From Bittarella massiliensis (ex Durand et al. 2017) (GTDB lineage Bacteria > Bacillota > Clostridia > Oscillospirales > Ruminococcaceae): a DNA stretch of 64,000 nt. This document shows positions 23,843 to 32,040 of this stretch, piece after piece. The stretch covers positions 248,001 to 312,000 of the forward strand of contig NZ_JABFCL010000002.1 in assembly GCF_017566145.1 (NCBI RefSeq). Reading direction: 5' to 3'. Each line of letters opens with the position of its first letter. Position 1 is the stretch's first letter. Made by a program: the position numbers and the translations under genes. The notes below the pieces were generated by a model. That model saw only the letters and a program-made list of their open reading frames with translations. It was not told where the DNA came from and did not search any database.

Positions 23843-25270
23843 ATGAAATTTATCGGCAGACGCAGGGAGTTGGAATCCCTTGAAACCGCGTATCAAACAG
23901 ACGGCGGCTTTGTTGTTATCTATGGCAGACGGCGCGTGGGAAAAACGACGCTTATCAAAGAGTTCATCAAAGACAAGCTCGCTTTTTACTTTCTCGCAAC
24001 AGAGGAAGTAGAATCCCAGAGCATGAAGCGGCTTGCCAGTGTTGCCGCACGGATCACGAAAAATCCTATGCTGCAGAGAGTCGCATTTTCCGATTGGCTG
24101 GATTTGTTCCGTGTGATTTCGGAATACCGTCCGGAGGAGAAAAAAGTGCTCGTGATCGATGAGTTCCCGTATCTGGTCAAATCGAATCCGGCGTTCCCCT
24201 CCATTCTCCAAAACGCATGGGACGAGATCCTCAAGGACAGTAATGTGATGTTGATCCTCTGTGGCTCACTGATCGGAATGATGCAAAAGTATGCCCTCTC
24301 ATATGACAGCCCGCTGTATGGGCGCCGGACCGCGCAGATCCGCCTTGCTCCGCTGCCATTCCCGGATGTGTATGCGGCACAGAGCCTTTCGTTTGAAGAT
24401 GCGGTGAAGCAATACTCAATCACAGGCGGAGTACCCAAGTATCTGGAGTTCTTTAATGAGCGGGACGATTTGCTGCAGCAAGTGGAATCTGTTATCCTCT
24501 CGAAAAACGGCTTTTTATATGAGGAGCCCAATTTCCTGCTGAAAGATGAAGTGACCTCGGCCGTAAACTATTTTTCCATTATCCGAGTGATAGCGGAGGG
24601 CAATCATAAGCTGGGTAAAATCGCCGGCGCTATGGGGATCGAGACTTCCGGCCTGACGCCTTATCTCTCTACCCTCAGCGATTTGGGCTTTATCGTCAAG
24701 GACACGCCTGTGACGGAGAAAAATCCAGAGAAGTCCCGCAAAGGGCTTTACTTCATACAAGATAACTTTGTGCGCTTCTGGTTCCGGTATGTCTACCCGT
24801 ATAAGGGAGAACTGGAATTGGATAACTCCCGGCTCGTCATGGACGAGATCGAAAAAGATTTTGAACAAAAGTTTGTAGCCTTTGCTTATGAGGATGTCTG
24901 CAGGGCCGTTTTTGCGGACTTGTGCAGAAACAGGGAAATTCCATTTACGCCATCCCGTATAGGGGCCTATTGGCTGAATGACCTTGACAGCGATACCGAA
25001 ATCGATGTAATGGCGGTAGACCACCAGAATCATCAGGTCTTTGCCGGCGAATGCAAGTTCCATGTCAAGCCAGTGGATGCGCCGGTTTTCTTTGCCCTGC
25101 GGGACAAAGTGCAGGTGTCCGCAGAAATCCAATCAGCATTCAAAGGCTATCAGTTCCTCTACGGGGTGTTTTCCAAGAGCGGCTTTACTCCACGGCTGCT
25201 TGATATGGCCGGACAGAATCCCAGCCTGTTCCTGATCAACGAGGACAAACTCATCCAAACAAATACCTGA
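23843..25270 (+). CDS. AAA+ ATPase with C-terminal DUF234 nuclease-like domain
   Basis: 475 residues. It starts FIGRRRELESLE, then the P-loop YGRRRVGKTTLIKEF (about residues 27-41), a Walker B VLVIDEFPYL and a helix-turn-helix-like part (KLGKIAGAMGIETSGLTPYLSTLSDLGFI). The C-terminus (DTEIDVMAVDHQNHQVFAGECKF) carries the D...ExK pattern of PD-(D/E)XK nucleases, as in DUF234. These archaeal-type ATPases occur on many mobile elements without an agreed function; a defence or toxin role is possible. It is the only plus-strand gene inside the Tad locus, with its own promoter and terminator. Confidence 0.85.
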   Translation: MKFIGRRRELESLETAYQTDGGFVVIYGRRRVGKTTLIKEFIKDKLAFYFLATEEVESQSMKRLASVAARITKNPMLQRVAFSDWLDLFRVISEYRPEEKKVLVIDEFPYLVKSNPAFPSILQNAWDEILKDSNVMLILCGSLIGMMQKYALSYDSPLYGRRTAQIRLAPLPFPDVYAAQSLSFEDAVKQYSITGGVPKYLEFFNERDDLLQQVESVILSKNGFLYEEPNFLLKDEVTSAVNYFSIIRVIAEGNHKLGKIAGAMGIETSGLTPYLSTLSDLGFIVKDTPVTEKNPEKSRKGLYFIQDNFVRFWFRYVYPYKGELELDNSRLVMDEIEKDFEQKFVAFAYEDVCRAVFADLCRNREIPFTPSRIGAYWLNDLDSDTEIDVMAVDHQNHQVFAGECKFHVKPVDAPVFFALRDKVQVSAEIQSAFKGYQFLYGVFSKSGFTPRLLDMAGQNPSLFLINEDKLIQTNT

Positions 25271-25276
25271 TGGTAA

Positions 25277-25310
25277 AACCAGGGCGGTGAAGCGATTCAC
25301 CGCCCTGGTT
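25277..25310. terminator. bidirectional terminator between convergent genes
   Basis: AACCAGGGCGGTGAA and TTCACCGCCCTGGTT form a perfect 15-base stem with a four-base loop, flanked by A residues on one side and TTATTT on the other. It serves the AAA+ gene from the left and the cpaB-like gene from the right; the cpaB stop codon overlaps the stem. Confidence 0.9.
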
Positions 25311-26154
25311 ATTTGCTATCCTCCTGGCCGCTTTCAGGGGAGACGGTTTCAGGCTCGCCCCCTTCGGTGTTTTCGGCGTCTCCCTCGGCGGCAGGCTCGC
25401 TGCTTTGCGCATCAGCGTTTTCCTCCACCAGCGTTTCCGGGAAGTAAATTTCCTGGAGCGTCTTGTCCTGTTCGGCCAGCAGTTCTTCAGCCAGCTGGTC
25501 ATTGTTGCGGGAGATCAGGGCCACATGAGCTACGCCGTCGTTCTCCAGCTCAGTGATGATGCGGGCCTGCTCCGGGCTTGCCAGCACTGTGATGGTAGCA
25601 GACTGCTGCGGCTCTTCATCTTCTGTGGGCTCCTTGGTATTGTCCACATTGATGCCATCAGAATCCGTGACGGAAAGGACCTTGACAAAACGCAGTTCGG
25701 GTACTTCTTCCGCAGTCTCCAGGAAGTGATAGATGCGGACAATATCATTGGGCTGGAGCTTATCCGACAGTCCGGAGGCCAGCGTTTTTACGGTCAGGGA
25801 GATAGCAACCTTACCAGAGGGGATGTCGTTGAGCGCCACATCGGAGGAAACTGGGACGCTGCTCACCTTACTGGTGAGAATATAATCGCCCGCAGCCAGA
25901 TCCGCCGTCACATACAGGCCCTCCACATCATCAAGACTGTGAGCCACATTGGCGGGAAGGTTGTAGCCGCCTACCTCCACAACCTCAGCGTTTTCTTTTG
26001 TGACCTGCTCGCCTTTGAGCACGGGCTGGGTGATACGGACAATTTCCGTTTTCCCGTTGGTCTGCCGGGCAATGGTGGGCAGCGCCACAAAAGCGATGAC
26101 CGCTGCCAATACCAGAGACAAAATACCGAAAATAAATCGGTTGTTGAGTTTCAT
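25309..26154 (-). CDS. cpaB: CpaB/RcpC-like pilus assembly protein (SAF domain)
   Basis: 281 residues from the ATG at 26154. An N-terminal membrane anchor (FIFGILSLVLAAVIAFVALPTIA) is followed by a SAF domain beginning RITQPVLKGEQVTKENAEVVEV and YVTADLAAGDYILTSKV. The final 55 residues are Glu/Gly/Pro-rich and disordered, with no known match. CpaB proteins sit on the outer face of the membrane in Tad systems. It is separated from cpaE by the inserted AAA+ gene and a terminator, so the locus is split into two transcription units. Confidence 0.85.
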   Translation of the reverse strand: MKLNNRFIFGILSLVLAAVIAFVALPTIARQTNGKTEIVRITQPVLKGEQVTKENAEVVEVGGYNLPANVAHSLDDVEGLYVTADLAAGDYILTSKVSSVPVSSDVALNDIPSGKVAISLTVKTLASGLSDKLQPNDIVRIYHFLETAEEVPELRFVKVLSVTDSDGINVDNTKEPTEDEEPQQSATITVLASPEQARIITELENDGVAHVALISRNNDQLAEELLAEQDKTLQEIYFPETLVEENADAQSSEPAAEGDAENTEGGEPETVSPESGQEDSK

Positions 26155-26169
26155 AAGCACATTCTCCTG

Positions 26170-26667
26170 TCATAAAAATAGTTCAGCCAGCGTTGCAATC
26201 GAGCAGCCGCAGGCAAGAAAAGGTAAGAACGGAATGGCGATGGGCTGGCGGAGCCGGGAAAGCCTTCGGAACAGAAGGGCCATCGGCATGGCAAAGACTG
26301 CGGCCACAAAGAAAACCAGAGCCATCCCGGAAGGACCGTAAATCAGCCCAAGTATCCCACAGAATTTAATGTCGCCTCCCCCAAGCCCAGTTCCACCCGT
26401 TGCCATGGCAGCAGCCAGAGGGATGCAAAAGCCAAGCAACGCCCCCGCCAAAGCCTCGGCAACGGCAGGCCAGAGCTGCCCACCGTCCCCGGCAAGGCAG
26501 ACCTTGAGCAGCGGAGCCAGAGCGGCGAAGGGCATAAAAAAGGCGAGCGCCCGATCCGGCACCCGCCTATATAGAATATCGTAAACAGCAAAACCAGCCA
26601 CAACAGAGAAAACGGTGAGCAGGTATGCCGGCCACAGGCTACTCGCGGTTGGTGTACCAATCATCAT
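26170..26667 (-). CDS. cpaA: prepilin peptidase, TadV/CpaA-like (A24 family)
   Basis: 165 residues from the ATG at 26667 behind GGGAG; overlaps the preceding gene by about 30 bases. Multi-spanning membrane protein. Two catalytic Asp are visible: AVYDILYRRVPD near the N-terminus and GLGGGDIKF (the GxGD motif) near residue 97. This is a minimal A24 protease without the N-methylation domain, as in other TadV proteins. It should cut the leader of the Flp-like pilin and of the TadE-like proteins. Confidence 0.87.
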   Translation of the reverse strand: MMIGTPTASSLWPAYLLTVFSVVAGFAVYDILYRRVPDRALAFFMPFAALAPLLKVCLAGDGGQLWPAVAEALAGALLGFCIPLAAAMATGGTGLGGGDIKFCGILGLIYGPSGMALVFFVAAVFAMPMALLFRRLSRLRQPIAIPFLPFLACGCSIATLAELFL

Positions 26668-28336
26668 AAAGGCTCCCGTCGATTGAAACATAGTCGTTCA
26701 GGTTGATGCTTAACATTCCATCAGGGGTCCAGGTGTCCCACACCTGTGTAAACACGGTGTAGTCTGTGGAATCCGGGAACCATAGCGGACTGAAATGCAC
26801 AGTCCGGTTGTAGGTAGAGAACTCATTGGGCTGGAAGGTGAATTTGGCACTCCGGCCGCTGGACACCCGCTGCAGAAGGCGTAAGTATGTTTCGTACTGG
26901 AACTCGGGAAACACGGAAAATGCCGTCTGTGGATGGGTGATGTGGCTGGTGGGCGCGTCGGTGGAAAGGGTGGCTGTCACATCCTGCTTGACGCCATACC
27001 CGCTTTTCATTGACTTCCCGGAGGCCGTGGGCACAATATCATCCGGCATCAGGGACATCACACCGCTGATGGAGGCAGAATAGCCAGTGTACTCGTACTC
27101 CCAATAGCCTTCATCGACCCAGTGCCCCCAGTCATCGTGGTCACACCAAACCCAAACCGGTACCCAGTAGCAGCTCCATACACCCCAGTTGGCAGTGAGC
27201 TTCTGCGGCTCATTGGGGAGTGAGGGCGCGGTGTAGCCGGGGTTGGTATCCGTTGCTGTCGGATCTGGAGGGATATGTTCGTTCAAGTCCACGATCTCCG
27301 CAACAAAGGTATCTTGTGCGGTATAGGCCCCGCTGACGGAAACCGTGATGGTTACCGACTGTGGAGTGGAGGGCGTGTGCCATTTGACCCAGACCACCTG
27401 GCTGTCGCCCGCCGGGATGACTATATCATTGACCCGGTAGGTGGTGCCGAGAATATGGAAGGTCACCGAGGCCGGATTGTCCGGTGTTAAATCCGTATCC
27501 GTCCGCAGAGTAACGGATGTGATCACATCCGTATCTACCCGATACTCTACATCGGGCGCTTCAATTTCCCCTTCGGGCGGGCGCTCATCGAACCAGACGA
27601 TGCCGACGCCCAGACTGCTGATGATGTCAGCGTTGCTCTGCTTGCTTGTGGTGCTGCCTGTCCATGCGGGCAGGCCGAGGTCGCTAAATTCCAAAAACAT
27701 CGACAGAGGCAGATTCTTGTGGGTGAGGGAAGTCATGGTTTTCCGAAGCGCCCCGCCGGATTTTTGGTCATACAGCGCCGCCTCTGTAGCGGTCATACAG
27801 TAATACTGGCCGTTATGCGTAAAGTATGCAATGGGCTCGATCAGCAGCTTATAGTCGCCGGCAATCATCCGCTCATAGTCCACACCGGCCGCTTGGGCAA
27901 CCATCTGGCAGGCATACTCCGAACAAAAATATCGCTTGATGGCCTCAATATTGCTCTGTCCCTTGCTGCTGACGATGGTGGGCATAGACTGTGCTGGCTT
28001 GATGCAGGAGTATGCCACGCCAGACTGGAGGGAGAGTGCGGTGCCGCCCAGATACTGTAACTTGTTGACTTTCCCAAAGTGCAGGACGCTGTTTTTTTGT
28101 ACCCGGTTGGAGAAGTCTACGGGGGAAGATATTGCTGTACCGCTATCGGCATCCACAACGGTGATCCGCACACCATCATTTCCAGGATTCCAGAAATTAG
28201 AGGATGTGCCTTGGCCCATGCTGCCGCCACCGCCGTCAATATTTCCGTTACCGCCCTCCGCAAACGCGGTGGAAGGGAGCAAACAAAATACCAGGGCAAG
28301 GCTGCACAGGAGGGCGAGAAGTCGCTTCAAATACAT
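26639..28336 (-). CDS. large secreted surface protein, possible pilus-associated adhesin
   Basis: About 565 residues with a clear signal peptide (YLKRLLALLCSLALVFCLLPSTAFA, cleavage after AFA). A Gly/Asn-rich linker follows, then beta-rich regions. Residues around 280-350 (TSVTLRTDTDLTPDNPASVTFHILGTTYRVNDIVIPAGDSQVVWVKWHTP) resemble an Ig-like domain, followed by an unusual Trp-rich stretch (WGVWSCYWVPVWVWCDHDDWGHWVDEGYWEYEYTG). No LPXTG anchor is seen. It is encoded within the pilus locus, so it could be the tip adhesin or mating-contact protein; no family is recognised. The ATG at 28336 is used; a GTG lies one codon earlier. Confidence 0.75.
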   Translation of the reverse strand: MYLKRLLALLCSLALVFCLLPSTAFAEGGNGNIDGGGGSMGQGTSSNFWNPGNDGVRITVVDADSGTAISSPVDFSNRVQKNSVLHFGKVNKLQYLGGTALSLQSGVAYSCIKPAQSMPTIVSSKGQSNIEAIKRYFCSEYACQMVAQAAGVDYERMIAGDYKLLIEPIAYFTHNGQYYCMTATEAALYDQKSGGALRKTMTSLTHKNLPLSMFLEFSDLGLPAWTGSTTSKQSNADIISSLGVGIVWFDERPPEGEIEAPDVEYRVDTDVITSVTLRTDTDLTPDNPASVTFHILGTTYRVNDIVIPAGDSQVVWVKWHTPSTPQSVTITVSVSGAYTAQDTFVAEIVDLNEHIPPDPTATDTNPGYTAPSLPNEPQKLTANWGVWSCYWVPVWVWCDHDDWGHWVDEGYWEYEYTGYSASISGVMSLMPDDIVPTASGKSMKSGYGVKQDVTATLSTDAPTSHITHPQTAFSVFPEFQYETYLRLLQRVSSGRSAKFTFQPNEFSTYNRTVHFSPLWFPDSTDYTVFTQVWDTWTPDGMLSINLNDYVSIDGSLYDDWYTNRE

Positions 28337-28351
28337 CACACTCCGTTCTTC

Positions 28352-28387
28352 TTAAAATAGAAAGGCCGCCACAATTCTGTGACGGCC
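28352..28387 (-). terminator. intrinsic terminator inside the pilus locus
   Basis: GGCCGTCACAGAATTGTGGCGGCC forms a good stem, followed by TTTCTATTTT on the minus strand. It lies between the DUF6550-like gene and the secreted protein gene, which lacks an obvious promoter of its own here. Confidence 0.75.
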
Positions 28388-28416
28388 AATCAGGGGTATA
28401 TTCAGTTGTAGATTGG

Positions 28417-28986
28417 TCAGCCCATATTGCCAACCTGCTTGTTGATGTCTCCATCGCTATCACCGACAGACTGTTGAACATCGCCGGGAACTACCCACCC
28501 AAACACTGGATCATACACAGCGCCGTTGCCATTGCTGGCTCCGGGGGCCGGCTCGTTATTGGCCGGCTCCTTTTCCGCAGGGGGAGTGGTGACCTTGGGC
28601 ACTTCCGGGTCAGGATTGACCGGATGATCTTCACCGGGGTCTTCCCGCTCGGTTTTCCCTTCTGGCGCGGGCGGAGGCGTTGTTTCCGGTTTCTCCGTGT
28701 CCGTGAAGTCGATCACGACTTCATCCTCAGTTTCGGAGGTCACCTTGGGGTAATCCTCTTCAGGACTGGAGGACTGGCCGGGCGCATAGGCTCCGGCGCC
28801 GCTCTCACCGTCTGTCTGTGTGCCGCCATCCGACCAATCGCTGGTCGTGCTGCTGGGCGGGGATTCTTCCGGCTTGAAGTCTTCTGTGCGATCCCGGCTG
28901 GCAAACCAGCAGACGCCCAGGATGGCAACACAGAGGACGGCCAGCGAAGTAACGATAAAGCCTTTGGATTGGAAAAACTTCTTCAT
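28417..28986 (-). CDS. membrane-anchored Pro/Ser-rich protein (DUF6550-like)
   Basis: 189 residues. One N-terminal membrane segment (GFIVTSLAVLCVAILGVCWFA) anchors a long extracellular domain rich in Pro, Glu, Ser and Asp. The ending GAVYDPVFGWVVPGD matches the C-terminal pattern of DUF6550, a family I associate with clostridial Tad-type loci. It may be a stalk or accessory protein of the pilus. AAGGAGTG precedes the ATG. Confidence 0.7.
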   Translation of the reverse strand: MKKFFQSKGFIVTSLAVLCVAILGVCWFASRDRTEDFKPEESPPSSTTSDWSDGGTQTDGESGAGAYAPGQSSSPEEDYPKVTSETEDEVVIDFTDTEKPETTPPPAPEGKTEREDPGEDHPVNPDPEVPKVTTPPAEKEPANNEPAPGASNGNGAVYDPVFGWVVPGDVQQSVGDSDGDINKQVGNMG

Positions 28987-29058
28987 GTGTGATACACTCC
29001 TTTTTTGCTGTTATATAAAGCCTATACTGTAGTTCTGGCTGAATTTTCAACAGCACGG

Positions 29059-29559
29059 CTAAAATTTGGTGTTGTGGTAGCCGGTCAGTTCTACCCGCTG
29101 GGTAATGGTGGGGTAACTGTGTCCAAACATCCGCACATAGAAGTCAACATCACAGTAAAAGATGTACTCCACACGGTCGCCCACCACATTGAATTCAAGG
29201 CTGATGTCGGAAACCGTGTAGTCATCGGTAGAGAGAGGGACCTTTTCAGCAAGGCCGCCGGCAACTGTGGCCTCCAGCATTTCTGTGTAGTCCCGGCTGG
29301 AGTAGAGGGTGCGTAAATACTCTTCAAAATTGGTTTCCCTCTGGGAGCGGTAAGTATCTGCGTAGATGGTGGCGCTCAGATTGTTCAGCTCCATTTTAGC
29401 CCCGTTGCGGATGTTGATGCAAGTAATTCTCACCGAGGCATACAGTAGCAGGAAAGAAATGAGCATGACAACTCCAACCACAAAGAAGCAGGCGAAGAAG
29501 GTGATCTCCCCCCGCTCGTTGCGGAGCGGCCGGTGCAGCTGTGAGAATAAACGCTTCAT
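29059..29559 (-). CDS. TadE-like pseudopilin
   Basis: 166 residues from the ATG at 29559; overlaps the previous gene by about eight bases. A basic leader ends in RNERGEITFFACFFVVGVVMLISFLLLYASV, a Glu followed by a single hydrophobic helix, as in class III/TadE pseudopilins. The rest (SRDYTEMLEATVAGGLAEKVPLSTDDYTVSDISLEFN) is an extracellular domain. It would be processed by the prepilin peptidase at 26.2 kb. Confidence 0.72.
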   Translation of the reverse strand: MKRLFSQLHRPLRNERGEITFFACFFVVGVVMLISFLLLYASVRITCINIRNGAKMELNNLSATIYADTYRSQRETNFEEYLRTLYSSRDYTEMLEATVAGGLAEKVPLSTDDYTVSDISLEFNVVGDRVEYIFYCDVDFYVRMFGHSYPTITQRVELTGYHNTKF

Positions 29560-29567
29560 AGGCCACC

Positions 29568-30035
29568 TCACTTCCAGTAATGTTCGCTGACGCCGGAGCC
29601 GCGGGCCACCACCGTGATGTTGACCAGATCCAGATTCCAGAAGCCGCCCAGCTTGGCATCCCCCTCAATGGTAATATAGAAGGGCGTTCCCAACTGGATG
29701 GCCCGGGACATCCCGGAAGGTGTGGGAGATTTATATGTGGCGTCAATCGAATAGGTGATATTGTCGGCCCCCTCGATCTCCGAACAGAGGAAATCAAAGA
29801 GAGCATCCGTCTCGCTGTTGATGCCGCCGGACAACTGGATCTGCTTGACCATCTGATCGGCTGCATGGTCAAGCTCCTGTTTTGTAGAGATAATGCCGAA
29901 CAGGTCGATGATAAAGGCCAGCAAAACAACGGCAATGAAGATAAACACCACCGTGGAAAAGTAGTTGGCCTCGCCCCGCTCATTTTTTAATGCACTGCGG
30001 AGCTTTTGCAGTATGCTATGGATAAAAACCACCAC
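29568..30035 (-). CDS. DUF4320-like TadE-type pseudopilin
   Basis: 155 residues. The same architecture as the next gene: a basic N-terminus, then ERGEANYFSTVVFIFIAVVLLAFIIDLFGIIS with a Glu before the hydrophobic helix, then an extracellular domain. It matches DUF4320, a TadE-related family. The start is one of two adjacent GTG codons (30035 or 30032) behind AAAGG. It is the first gene of the pilus operon, behind the promoter at 30104-30172 and a leader terminator. Confidence 0.72.
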   Translation of the reverse strand: MVVFIHSILQKLRSALKNERGEANYFSTVVFIFIAVVLLAFIIDLFGIISTKQELDHAADQMVKQIQLSGGINSETDALFDFLCSEIEGADNITYSIDATYKSPTPSGMSRAIQLGTPFYITIEGDAKLGGFWNLDLVNITVVARGSGVSEHYWK

Positions 30036-30047
30036 CTTTACTCAGAA

Positions 30048-30079
30048 ATAAAAACAGCCGCTCCCGGCCGGAGCGGCTG
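30048..30079 (-). terminator. leader terminator of the pilus operon
   Basis: CAGCCGCTCCGGCCGGGAGCGGCTG is a perfect stem-loop followed by TTTTTATTT on the minus strand. It lies between the promoter (-10 at 30104-30109) and the first pilus gene, only about 20 bases into the transcript, so pilus expression requires passing this terminator. Confidence 0.85.
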
Positions 30080-30103
30080 CATTACAAATTTTTGACTGTA
30101 CCA

Positions 30104-30172
30104 AGTATAACAGATATGGATTTACGGCTCAAGGGCAAGGCTGTGCCAATGTAAGGACAATTCTGTGCCAAT
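30104..30172 (-). promoter_or_regulatory. pilus operon promoter with paired upstream repeats
   Basis: On the minus strand TTGAGC (30127-30132) and TATACT (30104-30109) are spaced by 17 bases. Nine bases upstream of the -35 begins a pair of direct repeats, ATTGGCACA (30142-30150 and 30164-30172), 22 bases apart. The same arrangement, including a conserved CCTTGAGCCGTAAATCC around the -35, is found at 46127-46195. The repeat pair alone recurs at 48097-48127. Confidence 0.85.
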
Positions 30173-30236
30173 CTTGTGTTCAACTGAATTTAGGACGAAA
30201 TCTTCTGAATTAAAATATGTTACGCAAAGCAAGGCT

Positions 30237-31238
30237 TCATTGCAGTGCGTGTATCTCGTTCTCCAGGTCACTGATGACACTCATAATCTTTTCAAAGGAT
30301 GGGATTTCTCCATAAAGCATATTTTGCATGGCGGTATAGTCCGTCCAAAGGGCATCGAGTCGATATGAAGGAGGGAGCAGTTTCAAGGTGGCAGGGACAG
30401 CTTCTGGATATTTTGCCCATGCCCGTGGGTAGAATTTCATTTTGAAATTGACTACCTTTTGCAGAAGATCCAGATGAACAAATGCTTTCTCCTTCACGGG
30501 ACTGATCGCCATACAGTACAAATCATAATAATGTCGGGAATACCGTTGAGGCATCAACAGATGTTCAGGTCGGTTTGCTTCATGATGTAGGATGGTGGCC
30601 TTTTCCCAAAAGGTCCGCTCTGGAGCTACGGTCAGAACTGATACAGTTCTCTGCTTGAATAACTGGGGATACTGCTCTGCAGTATAAGGTGTGATATCTA
30701 CCATATCGGCTGGCGTCCATGCAGCCAGCGCACCGATTTCCAAGCGGATGACCTGTAGCGTGGAGGTATCTGTAAACAGATTTGGATAAGCAAAGATAAC
30801 CGTTTGAGGATCTTCTTCATCTATGTAAAGGTTGGCCGAAGTCCCCAATTCGACAGAAAGATCCTTTTGCATCCGTGGGCAAAAATCTTCCGACAGAAAA
30901 ATTTCTGCCCTGCGATTTGCCTCTTTATTGAACGCATCCTGTTTGGTGTTAGAGCGTTTCTCCCAGGGTTCATCTATGCGATACCCCAGTACACGCCAGT
31001 CCAAAATCAAATCAATGTCCTCAGAAAAACGACTAATCAGATGGTATCCTTTTGACAGGCTGGTGCCCCCTTTGAAAGTGACTGCTTCTTTCCACGGGGA
31101 GCGATGAAATAGATAGTCCAGCGTCAAACACACCCAAAAATCCTTTTCGATAATTGCATCGTTTAGCCCTATTTTAGCAGCCGTATTATGAAATAATTCC
31201 CGCCGATCATCAGCAGACAGTTTGGCGATTTCAATCAT
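30237..31238 (-). CDS. abiEii: AbiEii-type nucleotidyltransferase toxin
   Basis: 333 residues. Nucleotidyltransferase motif I FKGGTSLSK (residues 55-63) and FSEDIDLIL with the catalytic Asp pair D74/D76, as in the AbiEii family. Characterised members (MenT, AbiEii) add nucleotides to tRNA or act through GTP binding; the exact substrate here is unknown. It overlaps the antitoxin gene by eight bases. It is likely an abortive-infection or element-stabilising toxin. It directly abuts the pilus promoter region. Confidence 0.88.
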   Translation of the reverse strand: MIEIAKLSADDRRELFHNTAAKIGLNDAIIEKDFWVCLTLDYLFHRSPWKEAVTFKGGTSLSKGYHLISRFSEDIDLILDWRVLGYRIDEPWEKRSNTKQDAFNKEANRRAEIFLSEDFCPRMQKDLSVELGTSANLYIDEEDPQTVIFAYPNLFTDTSTLQVIRLEIGALAAWTPADMVDITPYTAEQYPQLFKQRTVSVLTVAPERTFWEKATILHHEANRPEHLLMPQRYSRHYYDLYCMAISPVKEKAFVHLDLLQKVVNFKMKFYPRAWAKYPEAVPATLKLLPPSYRLDALWTDYTAMQNMLYGEIPSFEKIMSVISDLENEIHALQ

Positions 31239-31851
31239 TCTCTTTTTCTCCTTTGCAAATTTCCCTTATCACATTATAAACCCAGTCTGTTGCTTCAGAG
31301 CCCTCTCGAAGTAATGCCGCTTTTTCCTCGGTGTTCAGCCGGTGAGAGAGGATCCGTATGACCTTTGAATCAGTGTTTTCTTTGCCAAGAGTTTTTAGAG
31401 CCTGAATTACTAAAATTGTTGTAGGAGATAAGCCCGTTATTTCTTTATTAGTCCGATGCTTAAATTCGATTTTTGTCTTATCCCATTCATATGTTTTGTA
31501 GGGGCCATCACTGATATACGACCACACAGCAGTAACCTGTGTGGACAATCCCAACTTATTCAGAGCAGTATCCCCACAAGGCGCTATGGTCCAGTGATAA
31601 CACCTTGCAAGAGCATTGGCAATCTCATTTGGGTCAGCAGCAACATATTCCTGCAAGAGTTTACTGTATTTGGGCTTTTCAAATACACCACGGATAATGC
31701 GGCGTAAAGTTCCTTCTTTGATTAGACGGCTAATAATTTGCTTGATTGTGTTGGTGTCTGTAATATCAGCAAAATCTGAATTGACAAATACGCTGCCATC
31801 CGGAGCCTGCATAATTCGTTCACGGATTTTTTCCATGTAACTGTTGCTCAT
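31231..31851 (-). CDS. AbiEi-like antitoxin (DUF6088)
   Basis: 206 residues. The N-terminal winged-helix region (SVFVNSDFADITDTNTIKQIISRLIKEGTLRRIIRGVFEKPKYSKLL) and the following HWTIAPCGDTALNKLGLSTQVTAVWSYISDGPYKTYEW block match DUF6088 antitoxins of AbiE-type systems. It probably neutralises the toxin and represses the promoter at 31870-31907, which contains a perfect inverted repeat. GAAAGGAGG precedes the ATG. Confidence 0.87.
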   Translation of the reverse strand: MSNSYMEKIRERIMQAPDGSVFVNSDFADITDTNTIKQIISRLIKEGTLRRIIRGVFEKPKYSKLLQEYVAADPNEIANALARCYHWTIAPCGDTALNKLGLSTQVTAVWSYISDGPYKTYEWDKTKIEFKHRTNKEITGLSPTTILVIQALKTLGKENTDSKVIRILSHRLNTEEKAALLREGSEATDWVYNVIREICKGEKEND

Positions 31852-31869
31852 ATGCTTGGCCTCCTTTCT

Positions 31870-31907
31870 GTAACCAATATTATATATAATTGGTTACAAA
31901 AATGCAA
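31870..31907 (-). promoter_or_regulatory. promoter with palindromic operator for the AbiE-type pair
   Basis: On the minus strand TTGCAT (31902-31907) and TATAAT (31879-31884) are spaced by 17 bases. A perfect inverted repeat, GTAACCAAT (31870-31878) and ATTGGTTAC (31889-31897), overlaps the -10, exactly where an autorepressing antitoxin would block polymerase. Confidence 0.88.
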
Positions 31908-31986
31908 TGAGCATTTCGTAATTAGGATTGCCATAGCCAAAAAATTTATACTGATTTTTCAGCATCGAAACCGGATGACATCGCAA

Positions 31987-32034
31987 TAAAAACAACCGCC
32001 TGAGAAGCAGCTATTTGATACTTCCCAGGCGGTT
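31987..32034 (-). terminator. terminator of the conjugation operon
   Basis: AACCGCCTGGGAAG pairs with CTTCTCAGGCGGTT around a loop, followed by TTTTT on the minus strand. It lies directly behind the S1-domain gene and ends the 46-32 kb conjugation gene cluster before the AbiE-type cassette. Confidence 0.87.
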
Positions 32035-32040
32035 TTCGGG

